In this document: positions 35,701-47,700 of the stretch, in pieces
Numbering within the stretch: the first letter of the stretch is position 1
How the letters are laid out: every line of letters begins with the position of its first letter
NCBI GenBank assembly: GCA_017591395.1
Contig: WEDG01004982.1
Coordinates: 62,001 to 126,000, forward strand
Reading direction: 5' to 3'
DNA: 64,000 nt
Origin: Schistocephalus solidus
Lineage: Eukaryota; Platyhelminthes; Cestoda; Diphyllobothriidea; Diphyllobothriidae
Notes under the pieces: generated by a model
Seen by the model: the letters and a program-made list of their open reading frames with translations, nothing else
Databases searched by the model: none
What the model was told of the DNA's origin: nothing
Position numbers and translations under genes: made by a program

Positions 35701-38700
35701 ATTTAATTGGCTGGAAAGAAAAGAAGTAACGAGGCAATAGCATAAAAAGTAGAAGGGTAATAATTAGGTGGTTTTGACATATTTGAATACTTAATTTGAC
35801 CAAATTGGGAAAATTCGGTCGCTTCGGTGGAATTTGAACAGCAAGGAGAAGGCTTTAGGACAGAGTGATAATGGCAAACTAAGCCACGATACTTTGTGGA
35901 TGGGTTATATAATCAGGGTGACTTTCGTCAGTGAGTGAAACATTGCGGAGTAACCTTCTGTAACCAGAAGTTTTGAACTGAAAATTCTGATGGGAGAACA
36001 GAACAGGTAGCGTAGAGTCGGGTACCAAACTCAGGGGCGGTAGCGTGCAATACCGATAAACCGATCAAAGGACATCAATTATTGTAAAGACAAATCCGAG
36101 GGTTACTACCATAAACAGCTCACGCTACAATATCCTTTCAACACTGTATCATTTTAATTGCTGAATGTCGTCCTTACATTATAATATAGCGCAAATGGGG
36201 TATGCCTATCCTCTGTTACTAGTTTTGTTTCCTCTGTACTAATTTCCCCTGTTACGAATATTTCTGATCATAACCGAATGCAATTGGACACCTAAGGCCC
36301 TGGACTTTAGTCCGTTCCGGACCGAAGTCGCTGATCGTCGCCATCTCGTGCGGCACACGGGCGACTTACACCGGCAGCTAAAACTGTGATTATTATTTTG
36401 GTGTCTATTCCGTTGTTTAGCTAAGGCGTCTGACATAAGGATACTAATGTTAGCATCGTATTTTAGACTCTGCCGGTGTGCCAGGGGATTAAAGTGTAGT
36501 CAGTATGAGGTGCGAGGATCTGTCCATGGATCTTGTGCGACTACATTGTCTCCCCGTCATTCCAGAAAAGGGTGTGTAAGGGATCATGCAGACTATTCGG
36601 CTGGCGCGGTTCACAACATTATTAACTCGGAATTTCGTTGTACATTCGGGGAAGTCTTAATCCCCCAAGTATCCAAAATAATTTTTAGTGAATCTTTTAG
36701 GAAGAATGTGACCAAATTTGTATTTTCCTAAAAAAATACTTACACATTGATTTTTTATCAGTGTAATTTACTCAGGTACATGGAAAAAGGCTGAACTTAA
36801 GCCCGAATATCCCCGCGTTCGATGATACTTGGATCATGTTTGACCTATCTAGTCTTCTCCGTTTTGCAGCGGCATCAAAAACTCCGATCAATGTTTTCGG
36901 GTCACGCTGTATCTCCGTCAAACTTTTCGTTACAATGTTCCTTCAAGCTGTCAGTTGTTCACCTCGCCTACGCTTTCATTTAACCACCACCTAAATTATC
37001 CTTTCGTTCGTGCCCTTGAAAGCGTTGGTCAACCAGTGGGTACGGCCAGCTAGACTGCAGGGAGAAGTGCCAGTGTTATGGGCTCAGGCAGATGGGCGGC
37101 TTAAGGGCATGCGCTAGTGATAGAAATCCTCGTCCACGGCCATAAGCTGCAGCGCGAGCACTTTTGTCAGGATTTTTCCGTCTTGCTGACTTGTTTCAGT
37201 CTCGTTGACCTTAACCCTGTCCCTTAGTCGTTGCCAAACTGTTAACGGAAACAAGGATTGTAGGCACTTTTATAAAAGTCTTTTTTTACTTTCAGACCCT
37301 CGACTTACTGGAGCCCATCTGTAGAGGAATCAGTAAAGCCCCCTGCCTACGAATCGACAGTAAGACGCCGACTAAGCGACGTATGGAACTGGTGGACAAG
37401 TTCAATTCACCGACCTCTATTGAACGTAAGGTTTTATTTTAGCTGCAACCAACACCACCACCACCACGGCAAAAACATCGTTCATCTCTGTAAAGCACTT
37501 TTCGGAGAAACTTACAGATTTAGGAACGTTAATATGCTTTCTTTTTACCTGGTGCATTCATTCAAGTTCGAAGTGACCATTCCTTTATCTGATGTGTAAT
37601 GTAGTATGCCTATACAACAGCACCAGATAATGTCCAAACGAGTATACCCTCCATCCGGTCTGCCCATATATTGAAAAATGCCATTCATCGGGCGTTATAT
37701 CAAACCCGCCCTTTATATCAAGGATTTTGTAGTAGTAAAAAGTTTTAGAGGACAAGATGGTTTCTACCACAAAATCGCGTCCGCCGAAGGCGTGCAGCAC
37801 TTTGGTCAGCAAAATGACGCGAATGCCATTTAAATTAAAGCATGCTGAACCTGAATCGTGGTATCTGTCAGTTACAGCTGTTTGTCACTCCCTTTTACCT
37901 GCTGTTAGTCATATCGCAGGGCCTAGTCGCCAGCATGTTGAATAACACACAAATACCTTTTTCTTCCATCACAACGTCTTGCTCGAATCAGTACTGGTAA
38001 GGTGGAATCAAAGGGCTGCGTCCGCGTCCGGGCTTGTCACTCAAGAACCGCCAATGAAATGGCAACAGTAAAATGGGCTGCAATATAGAGGAGGAGCAGG
38101 AGCGAGTCCAGAGTGGAAGCCAGCAGTCCGAGACTACATGTAGAATAAACCCAACGAGTGAGTTCTGTTAGCGATCGGTGAGTGTTCGTCAACGAATGCA
38201 GTCAATATTCTCGGTCTAAACCGGCAAGACAACGAGCCCGTCGCTCAATGGTTAGAGCGTGGGACTTCTGATCACCGGATCGTGGGTTCCAGCTTCGGGT
38301 GGAGCAACACCTAGGGTTGGGTATGACTGGCTGATGTCTGTGCTGGCAATTTCGGTCTCCTCTTTTCGCAATCTGCTTTCATCAAAGTCGTCTTATGATT
38401 TGAATCCGAGGACAAATTTATCCGGTGTTAAATGCAGAGGATCACATTACAACAAAATCACCGTAATCCTTGACCTGGCTGTGCGCTAACTTCCAGGGGG
38501 TACCTACTTACCCTACGCATCCTGGAATTTGGTTCATGGCTACCACCGATACGGGCTGCGGTCTATGTTTGTGTTCCCTGCCCTTGAGCATGTGTTTCCT
38601 TGATATTTTGCTTCAGTGGGCAGTTTCATTTAGGTTTGGTAGTCCCCTTTAATCAAAGGATCGACTGGAGTTAGAAAAAGAACAAAATGGAAAATATTTG

Positions 38701-41700
38701 GGCCTTGTCACCCGGACAATCCGAAAACATATTCAATTTAAGTTAATTAATCCAACATCCTGGGTACACAATTTCTCAACTTTTGGGAGTAATGAATACA
38801 TTATTTTCGAACAAAGAACGTTTCCCACCAGCAAGTTATCTTGAAGACTTAGAAACGATGAACTCCGTCACTTTCAACTTTTTAATCATTCCATGGTTTT
38901 TTGTGAAAAAAGAAAAAATGTGACACTTCACCACAAGATCCTTCGTGAAAAATTTGCATTGCATCCTTTTCGATGAATAAGTGCCCATGTGCCACAGGCG
39001 TTTTCTAAATGGGTGTCAAATCCTCTCCACTACAGAACCGCCTGTCTGATCAGCAGTTTTACATTGTCCGTTACATGGTGTAAATGGTGCAACACGCCTA
39101 CGGGAAGGCGGAAGTGTTAGCAGTTGTTCTGCCTAACCTGTTACTGCACATTATGTAAGCCATTTTTCAACGAAATCTCTCTCTTGGAGAAGCGTATGCC
39201 GCCACTTAAATTTAAGGCGGATTGGTATAGTTTCTTCACAAATTGTCAGTACAGGATACCATCCCCGCTCTTGAAAATTTTTTATTTTCAGTAGGACAGG
39301 AGATCTCGTCTATTAGCGTGAGCTTTCTGGGCTGTTTCAACCCTCTACCTCCGCGCACCTGATTAACTGTTTTGAGCTCATTTGATAAAAAACGAGAATA
39401 TTTAGCAATGCCACAGTTATATGCATTTTAGATTAATACTTCGGTTCCCGTTAGGCTGAAATCTACCTTGAAAATGTGGTAAGGGTATGGCATGTAGTCG
39501 GGGTGGGTTTAATAGGCAAAACTCGCTTGACATTTATTTACTAAAACTTTTTTTCAGTTGAGTTCTTCCTTGGGTTAGGGTCAGGGGTGGGGTTTAAGTT
39601 AAGATTATTTTAACAGTTAAGGTTTAGTTTGGGATTAAGGTTAAACTTTGGGTAAGGGGCCTGCGTCCTAAGGCTCCACCCGTATAACCCCTATTGTCAC
39701 TAATTCCCATAAGACAGGTTTCATGGGTTATCTTTTGCTGACCCCGACTACAATGCTAATGAACCTTGCGTTGTTCCCTTCAACAAATCTGTCAATGTAT
39801 ATGCCTAGTTTATTTCACTACCCAAAGTAACAAGGTTGTAGAATTGCCACCATTCTTACTGCTGTTTCTACATTTACTCTCTAGGAGTTTTCCTACTCAG
39901 CTCAAAGGCCGGAGGCACGGGCCTGAATTTGATTGGCGCGGACTGTCTGGTGCTCTTTGATATGGACTGGAACCCGGCTAATGATGCACAGGTATGCTTT
40001 CACGTGACCAATGCAGGAATCATAGTCCATTCTGGACTGAGGGAGAGAAGTGTGTGGTGTACCTTTTGGCCTGCGACTTTATGTTTATGTTCGCCAAAAA
40101 TGTGTGGAAAAGTTGACATGGTTTATGAATGGCCAGCTCATGTGACCTCACTCTGGTTGGGAGACAGAAGGGTATGAGTTTTGCGGAATCATTCAACCGC
40201 ACCACCTCACTACGCTTTGCCATAGACTTGCGATTTTGGAATAAGAGTTTATTAGCCTGACATTTCGGATTCTCACTCGAATCCATCATCAGAAGCAGAG
40301 TCAGCTAAGAGCATTGGATCGCCCAGGTTTTGCAGCATTTGTAGGATGTAGTTGCCAGGCCACTACATGCCTATCAACATTGGCAGTTCCCGAGTGCATC
40401 GCAGATAGTTGCGGGTGGTGTGATAGTGGTCTGACCAGCCAGCTATTGCAGTATGCAGTTGCCATGCCATCCTTCAAGATTGCCATGCCAGGCTTCGCAA
40501 ACACCGTCGGATGATTGATCAAGAGAAGACCAAATGCTGTGAGTTCATGGGCGAGAACGGTACAAATCTGCTCCTGTAGAGGGTGACTGAACGATTCCGC
40601 GAACAGAGAGCGATACGTGACAAACACTGGAGAACAAATCTAGAAAGCTGCCTAATCCAACGTCACCCAAAAATGACCAACTGGTGTACAGCCTGTCGTC
40701 AAAGGAGCCGACGAAGGATCAAATGCAGGTGTTATGGCATGAAGCCTCATTCAACACAGCTGATGCCAAACCTGTCAACATGATTGCAGCGGTGGAATAA
40801 ATCCTCAGTAAGACGGAATCGACGGATAAGACAAAGAACCTTATCCGACACCAAGTGTCATCACTCCTCATGGCTCACAGGCCGCATGGAGTACTATCTA
40901 AGGTCGAACGTGCTGCACTAAGGGAAATCAAAGCCGACAAAGACCTCGTTATCGTGCCGGCGGACAAGGAGCGTTCCACGGTCGTTTTGGACAGGACAGC
41001 CTTCCTTCAAAAAGCCAAAGGTTTACTGTAGGACTGCCATTCCTATGTCCCTTATGCAACCAGCCCTGTAAAACGCTGTTAAGCGAAATCAATGTGACGT
41101 TGTTGACATCGGGAAACTTGGGGGGCAACATCGCCGATTGACCGACGCATAGCGAGAGCCCAAGACACTGTATTGGCCTGATTCGGTAGCCTCCCTAAGA
41201 AGATGTTCCCTCCGGCCCATCATATCACTCAAAGGTACTCCAACTTATGTTTCGCCGTCTCAAATTCCTGACAGCTAATTCAGACACTACCGTCAGTTCG
41301 CCAACACAATTATTGGAGAAACTTAAAGGGGTAAGCCTCCTGCCAAAAGACGTTTTGGTATCCTTTGATGTCACGTCCACTTTTACTTCTCTTCCGCCGG
41401 ATCTGGCAATCGAGGCCATCGAATTACTCCTACGATTAAATAGTTCGACCGTCGATTTCGACGATGTACACCGTATGCTCCACGGAAGGGTGGTGCAGGG
41501 ACGGTGACTTGCACGTAAATTAGTTTTAAGTGATAGTAGCCTTGCGCTGCAGCTGCCGCACTCTCTCCTCCCCCCACCTGAACCCGGTGTCATGACAGAG
41601 TCAAGAAGACCGGAGGCGGGAGAGGACGTGGGCGGCTGGCGCGGCCGGAGCCGCCCCTGGGCGTACCACCACACCTGGCTCGGATCCCACGGAGTGGGAG

Positions 41701-44700
41701 TGCCAACTACGATGAAATGCAGAATCGCCTCGGACAGACCCAAATCATCCAACTCCTGAAGTTCTGTCTTAAGACGTACTTCACATTTTACGGAACAATC
41801 TACGAGCAAGTCAAAGGCACGCCAATGGGATCGCTGATTTCGGAATTTATAGCTGAGGCCGTCCTAAAACGATTGGAGTCGCTGGTTTTCCGACATCACA
41901 GACCGAAATTCTGTGCTCGGTATGTGGATGACACCGTCGTCATCGAACGGGATCAGGGGCTGGAATTCAAAGCATCTCAATGCTGTCTTCCCAGACATCC
42001 AATTCGCGATAGAGGAAGAGGAAAACAACCAACTGGCCTTTCTTGATGTCCTTGTCTGCCGCAAAGATTGTGGTGCCCTAAAACCCAAATTATTCTGAAG
42101 GGAACAAACGCGACGCAAATACTGAGTAACAACAACAACAACCACCAAATGAGCCACGAATGCAGTTGTGTAAGCGCACTATACCAGCGTGTGGAGACAC
42201 ACTGCAGTGAACCGGATGACAAGGCTGCCGCATTACAATATCTTTGACGGGTGTTTAGAGCAAATGGTTACCCGCGCAACTTCGTCAACCAGTGCCTACG
42301 CAAACGACACGAGAGACCGAATCCGACCGGCCCCCAATTTTGGCGAGCTCTAGCGTACGTGAAGAATGCCTCGGAAACCGTCAGTCGCCTTCTCACACCT
42401 CTTGGCCCTGGAGGCAAACATAAGGCGTCAGATCATGAGGCCAAAAGACCCATTGCCGCGGCAACAAACATCTGGGGTCGTTTATCGGGTCTGATACAGT
42501 TGTGGACAAAGCAACTATGTCGGAGAAACTGGAAGACTACTGTGAACGCGAATGGCCGAGCACGCAGCAGCAGTTAGGAGGAAAGACGCCAGCTCCCAGG
42601 TCGTGGCTCATTCTACGGGACCCGCTTACACATTCAAGTTTGAGGAAGCTGAAATGCTCGCTAGGGGCGACAACCGCGTGGGCCGCGAACTGTTCGAGTC
42701 ATGGTTTTCCGGTCCTCAATCAATCAACAAGCGCAGCGAGCTGCCTGCTTCATATTCGGTGTTGATACTTTACCTGGACAAAGTAGTTAGCCACGCGGAG
42801 AACACGCGGATGGCCACTGCTCCTAGTGCCAATGTTGGCGAGCCAAATTACTCAAGAGCTCAAACGGATGATGAAATCCGGTCGTCAGCAACTCGGTTGC
42901 GGGCCATCATCGCACCACATGTAACCACGTGCGATGAGCGTGGTAACCGATAATTTTGACAAGCACGCTAACACACAGCAACGGCATGGCAGCTGCATAC
43001 TGCAACAGCTGGCCGGTCAGACAACTATCACACCACGTGCAACTCCCTGCGATACACTCTGTAACTGCCAATGTTGATAGGCATGTAATGGTCTAGCAAC
43101 TACATCCTATAAATGCTGAAAAACCTGGGCGATCCAATGCCCTTATCTGACGCTGCCTATGATGATGGATTCCAGTGAGATTCCGAAACTTCAGGCTTAT
43201 AAAGCTCTTGTTCCAGTGGTCGTGTCTCCTTCCTCGTGACTTCTTCCTGGAACTCGCTTCTTCGCTTCCTTTAGCAACTTGCGATTTTCCTTCCCGATAG
43301 GTTTCGCGTTTGGGGCCTGCAAGGATTATTCGGTGAGTTTTTGACAACCTAAGTTTAACTGGCCACAATGAACATTAACTTCATAGGTGGTATCAATTCT
43401 CTAACATATTTTTCTCTCGAGAACACAAACACAACTGTGCGAAATATGGTTCTTCGATGGTGGAAAATAAATGAGTCGTGAGTTCATTAACCTCATGCGT
43501 GACCTTTCACAAGCAAATACCCAAATTTACGAAAGATTTATAATACCTCGCAAACTGGCACCAAGGAATGTAGCGAAACCTTGAAATATCAATGAGCAAC
43601 CTTAAGCGACTTCAAATCTTAAAGGAAATATGAAAAATATTATTGATTTTTTCAGAAATACCAATTTTTCTAGAAAAAAAACGACTTATTCTGAAAACAC
43701 AAAAATTGGCTGTTTCTGTGACTTATATATGTAAGTGTGATTAAACTCAGCTCCCGGTGGGGCCTCGTAGCTCAGTTGGCTAGAGCGTTGGTTGTACTAA
43801 AGCCTTCCCCTTGCTGGCGTGGGTACGAATCCCACCGAGGCCGCCGAGTTTTTCACAAGTGGGTCAAAGGAAGTAATTAGAATTGTCAGGTGTATTGTTG
43901 TGTATATTAAGAGAAATTTCCTTTCGTCAGATTTCTTTGCAGGCATTTCTGGTATTGAACTACAATGCTTTTCGCATTGCACTTGAAATACCAGCGGATA
44001 CTTCCCGATTTTCACTATTTTCAATTGATTGGCCTTTAAATTCTGTTCTGTTTTTATCAAAACCCCCAAAATGAGATATTTTTAAAAAGCATTTACTGAA
44101 GTAGTGAGCTTTTGGAAATTACTTTTCATGCAGATGGCCGTTTGGGTCGTATTCGTAGACTCACACAAATATCAAAACTCGTTGCCGAAAAAATGAACGT
44201 CCACAAGAAACGTCGACAATTACTAGGTCAATGATCGACTTAAGCCCTTTTATTAGATATTTCGGTGACAAGTCTGCGTACGTTTCCTTTTTGCAAGGAT
44301 AAGTCAAGGTGAAAATGGGGAAGTTTCACCAGTTTTTGCCTTCTGTGAAAATTAATAAACTTTCTTTCGAAAGCGAACGAACTCACTTTTCTCTTTATAT
44401 GGGAACGTTTTGCGCTATATTTGTTTGATTTTATGCCCCATTTTCAGATTAAATAAACTACAGCGTGGCCTACTGTATAAGCTTTTCCGAACTTTCCGCC
44501 CTTTAATTTCCTAGATTACGCACTATCAGAAACTATATTATACAAAAATTATCTTATCACATGCTTCAAATTGAACATAGCTTTCTGTGGGAGTCCATCC
44601 GCGGTGTATTTGTTTACGATCCTAATTCTTGGTGTGATAAAACAATTACTACCAAGAAATTTATAACTGTTTTTTTTGCAATAGCGCCAACAATCGGCCC

Positions 44701-47700
44701 CAAATCAATTTTCAAAACTGAATTCGTTCCTTGCTTCCAGAAAACCATACAATTCCTTATACTTGCTTTCACCGGATTTTTATTGACTTAACACCAGATT
44801 TTTCTGTCCCAGAAGAGATTTACGTGAAACTTTTCTTGCTGATATTCAGTTTTTTAATATCACAACACACAAATAGGAAATAGTGTAGGAAATTTCTGTG
44901 ATATTTGGAAATTCCCGATTTCACCCAAATCCTCCCTGTTTTCTTTCAATAAACAGGATTGGAAATGCAGCATTTGTAGTAAAAGGACTTCTGAGTCTAT
45001 AAGCTACTCAACGAAGCAAACTGACAAAATCGAATTTACGCTAAACTGCTCACTTATATTTTGATCTTGAAATTGCATTAGTTAGGTCATCTACATTATG
45101 TTTACCTTAAATATTTTTCTGATATAGTTTTTGCTTTGAATAATAGAAATTTTGCCTTCCTAATTTACTTCCTCATCAGAACAAACTGTTCCCTGTTAGT
45201 AACATATGATCAATCCTCAGACGGACATATTGGTAAGGATAGTAGAGGCATAACTGCTCTTCGTCGTTTTATTGTCCCTGCTCACCCTATCGCACTAAGC
45301 ACTGAAGAAAACCGAATCTCGGGTTTAAATAAACAACCTGGGGGTGAGGCGAGATCTACCGCTAAATTTGACGCAACTTTATACAGGATATAAACAATGT
45401 TCATATCGCTTGCCATAGCGATACCGATAGTTTTTTCCTCAAGGCCAATGACGGCCAGAGCTTCACATGGAACTTATGCATGATTGAGGTTACAATGTGG
45501 TGACTAGAATAAGAAATGTATTTTAACCACCAGAGTAAACAGGCCAGGTCCTGATGAGGAGGAGAAGACGAAATACACCCGCCTCAGCAATCTATTCCGT
45601 ATTCACTCCCAAATTTTTGTCTCAGTGGCAGTTGGCCTGGCTTGGTTGTGTGCCGATCGCGACGCAGTGCCTGCAGTGGTGCCGCTGCATTAAGGCTTAT
45701 TCAAGATTGCTTGCGTTTAAGTGATGTAGGTGTTGCCTTACTCGAGGGGTGATCGGTTCAAGTAAGGCCTGAATGGTTGCGACTGTCTGGACGCAGGTTT
45801 TTCTGAGCAGTTCATCGCGTCCGGGATAGGATAAAGTAGCTTCGCAACAGGAGCTTTCGTGCTGTAGATGAGTTTAATTGAGTTGATCCGGCCCCAAAGC
45901 CGAAGCCGGTGCTGCATTAATGATGATCGGCCACTGTAGTGAATCAACCTGCGCACACTCGTCCATCCCCTGTTCTCATTCCCAGTTGTATCCCTGACAA
46001 GGACGAAGCACCTCTCGAGATTATTGGCTATCAACGTGAGGAAGTTGGAAGTTTCAAATACCTCTGGGGAAGTTTCTGCCGGATAGATTGAGTAAGAATG
46101 ACATTTTGTTCCTAATCAATGCTGTTCGCTGGTTTTTATTCAATCCTTAAAATGTGTCTAGCGACCCATCGGGACATCTTCATCCCCACAGAGATTCACG
46201 TGTACCGCGCATCCGTCCGGTCTGACCTTCGCTATGTCTGTGAGAACTGAGCTATGCGCGTGGAAGATAAGCGAAAACTGGAGGTATTTAAGCACCACTG
46301 CTTGTGTACCATTCTTCGAGGGAAGTACACCGACCTCGTCTCATATGAGACTGTCCGCACTCACTACGACCACTGAGGTGGTTTGGGTGCGTACTTTGCC
46401 GTCCACCTCAAGAACTCACTGTTGCTGCCCTCGATCCGGCACCGTTTCCCATTTGGTGGCGTCGAAGGAGGGGTCAACTCAAAACCTTGTTTGACACAGC
46501 TAACCAAGGTGTGGAAGTGGTTCTTGAACCTTCAGTGTCCCGTCTTCGTAGCCGGCGAAGAGAATGGGGTCAACTGTTCAGCTCTCCTGCTGCGGATCGT
46601 CACGCACCGGCGTAAGGTGCAGTCAGTGTCTCACACATTCCATGACCAGTATATAACGAGCCATCAACGAGGCCTCGGGTAGAAGCTACTTGTTGCAGTC
46701 TTGGTGACGTTTTTGCGCTCTTGAATTGATCGTACAGGTGACTGATTTGGGGAGCTCCAACTCTCGCTGACTACGGATGAAACAAGATTCGTGTCTATTG
46801 TATTATTCCGCGTTGTCTGTCGTTTATTTGCCGTCGTAGTGTTCGCCTTTCGCAAGAATCATCTCTCGATACTTCATAAACAGTCAGCGACCGAGCTCAT
46901 GAAATGTTGCCTGAAATTCTGAAATCTGTTTTTGATTTCGAAGAATTACTTAAGTTAGGCTATACTGTCGATAATTTTGTGGCATAAACCACAATGATAT
47001 TTCGGAGAGGCTCGAATGATGGCTTTCACGCTTATTTAATTTTGGCCGCTTGCAGAAACCACGCTCAATACAAAATGAATCCTTGTATATTTCTTGTTTT
47101 TTCTATTGACTTTCGATATCATTATAAATCTAATAAACTTATCCGGAAAAAAGGCCAAAATATATTTTCTTTGTATGCATTTACTAGCAAGTCACGTCTT
47201 TTTCACATTTAATGCTCGAAAAATCTATCCTTCGATTTTACAAGTTTCTGATTAGGAGATTTTTTAAGACTACGAAAGGTCCATTTAAGTAATATAATAT
47301 CTTTCCTCTGATAAATATTCCTCTTGAACTACGCACCAAACTAGTATATGCAACCCATAGTCTTTCCTTTAAGGTCATAGAGGAATGTATGATTTCCCAA
47401 CGTATACGGCTTGTAGGCTAAAAATCCTAAAGGCAACTATAACGGTAGATCGGGTTCAACGTTATTCGACGAGGTTAAAATAGTTTCAAAACCTAAATGT
47501 TACCCTTCTCTGTGCATAATATCGGAAGAAAGAGTGATATTCTACGAGCTAGGTGCAAAAACCATATTTTTCAGCATGCATTTTTTCATCAAATATGATT
47601 GAATTTATAAGGATATCAAAAAGCACTAACAAAAATATGTACTATATAAGTAGTCTGTTTTATTGAGTGTGGTGTTTGCAGGCCGCCGAAAAGAAGTGTA

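Larger units (their letters stand above)
37426..39884. other. RAD54B intron 17
   Basis: A tRNA-headed repeat (38090-38345) and a telomere-like block (39565-39660). The rest is AT-rich and unassigned. Confidence 0.5.
40238..43214 (+). mobile_element. Penelope-like element with inverted terminal repeats
   Basis: Body 40490-42960 with broken frames: [16 protein letters not shown] near the N-terminus, [17 protein letters not shown], the palm ([53 protein letters not shown] with intact [24 protein letters not shown]), then [14 protein letters not shown] ([20 protein letters not shown]), and a GIY-YIG side now frame-shifted, ending [19 protein letters not shown]. Flanked by 232-nt inverted repeats (40238-40469 and 42983-43214). 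An R1 repeat is inserted at 41440-41703. Stops and frameshifts show it is inactive. Largest RAD54B intron (18). Confidence 0.88.

Noticed and set aside
41225..41809. 194-codon minus-strand frame
   Set aside because: It spans the complement of the PLE palm and the R1 insert; it has no meaning as one protein.
46234..46682. Two overlapping frames near 46.3 kb as host genes
   Set aside because: Their parts line up, across frameshifts, with the C-terminal end of RTE-type LINEs.
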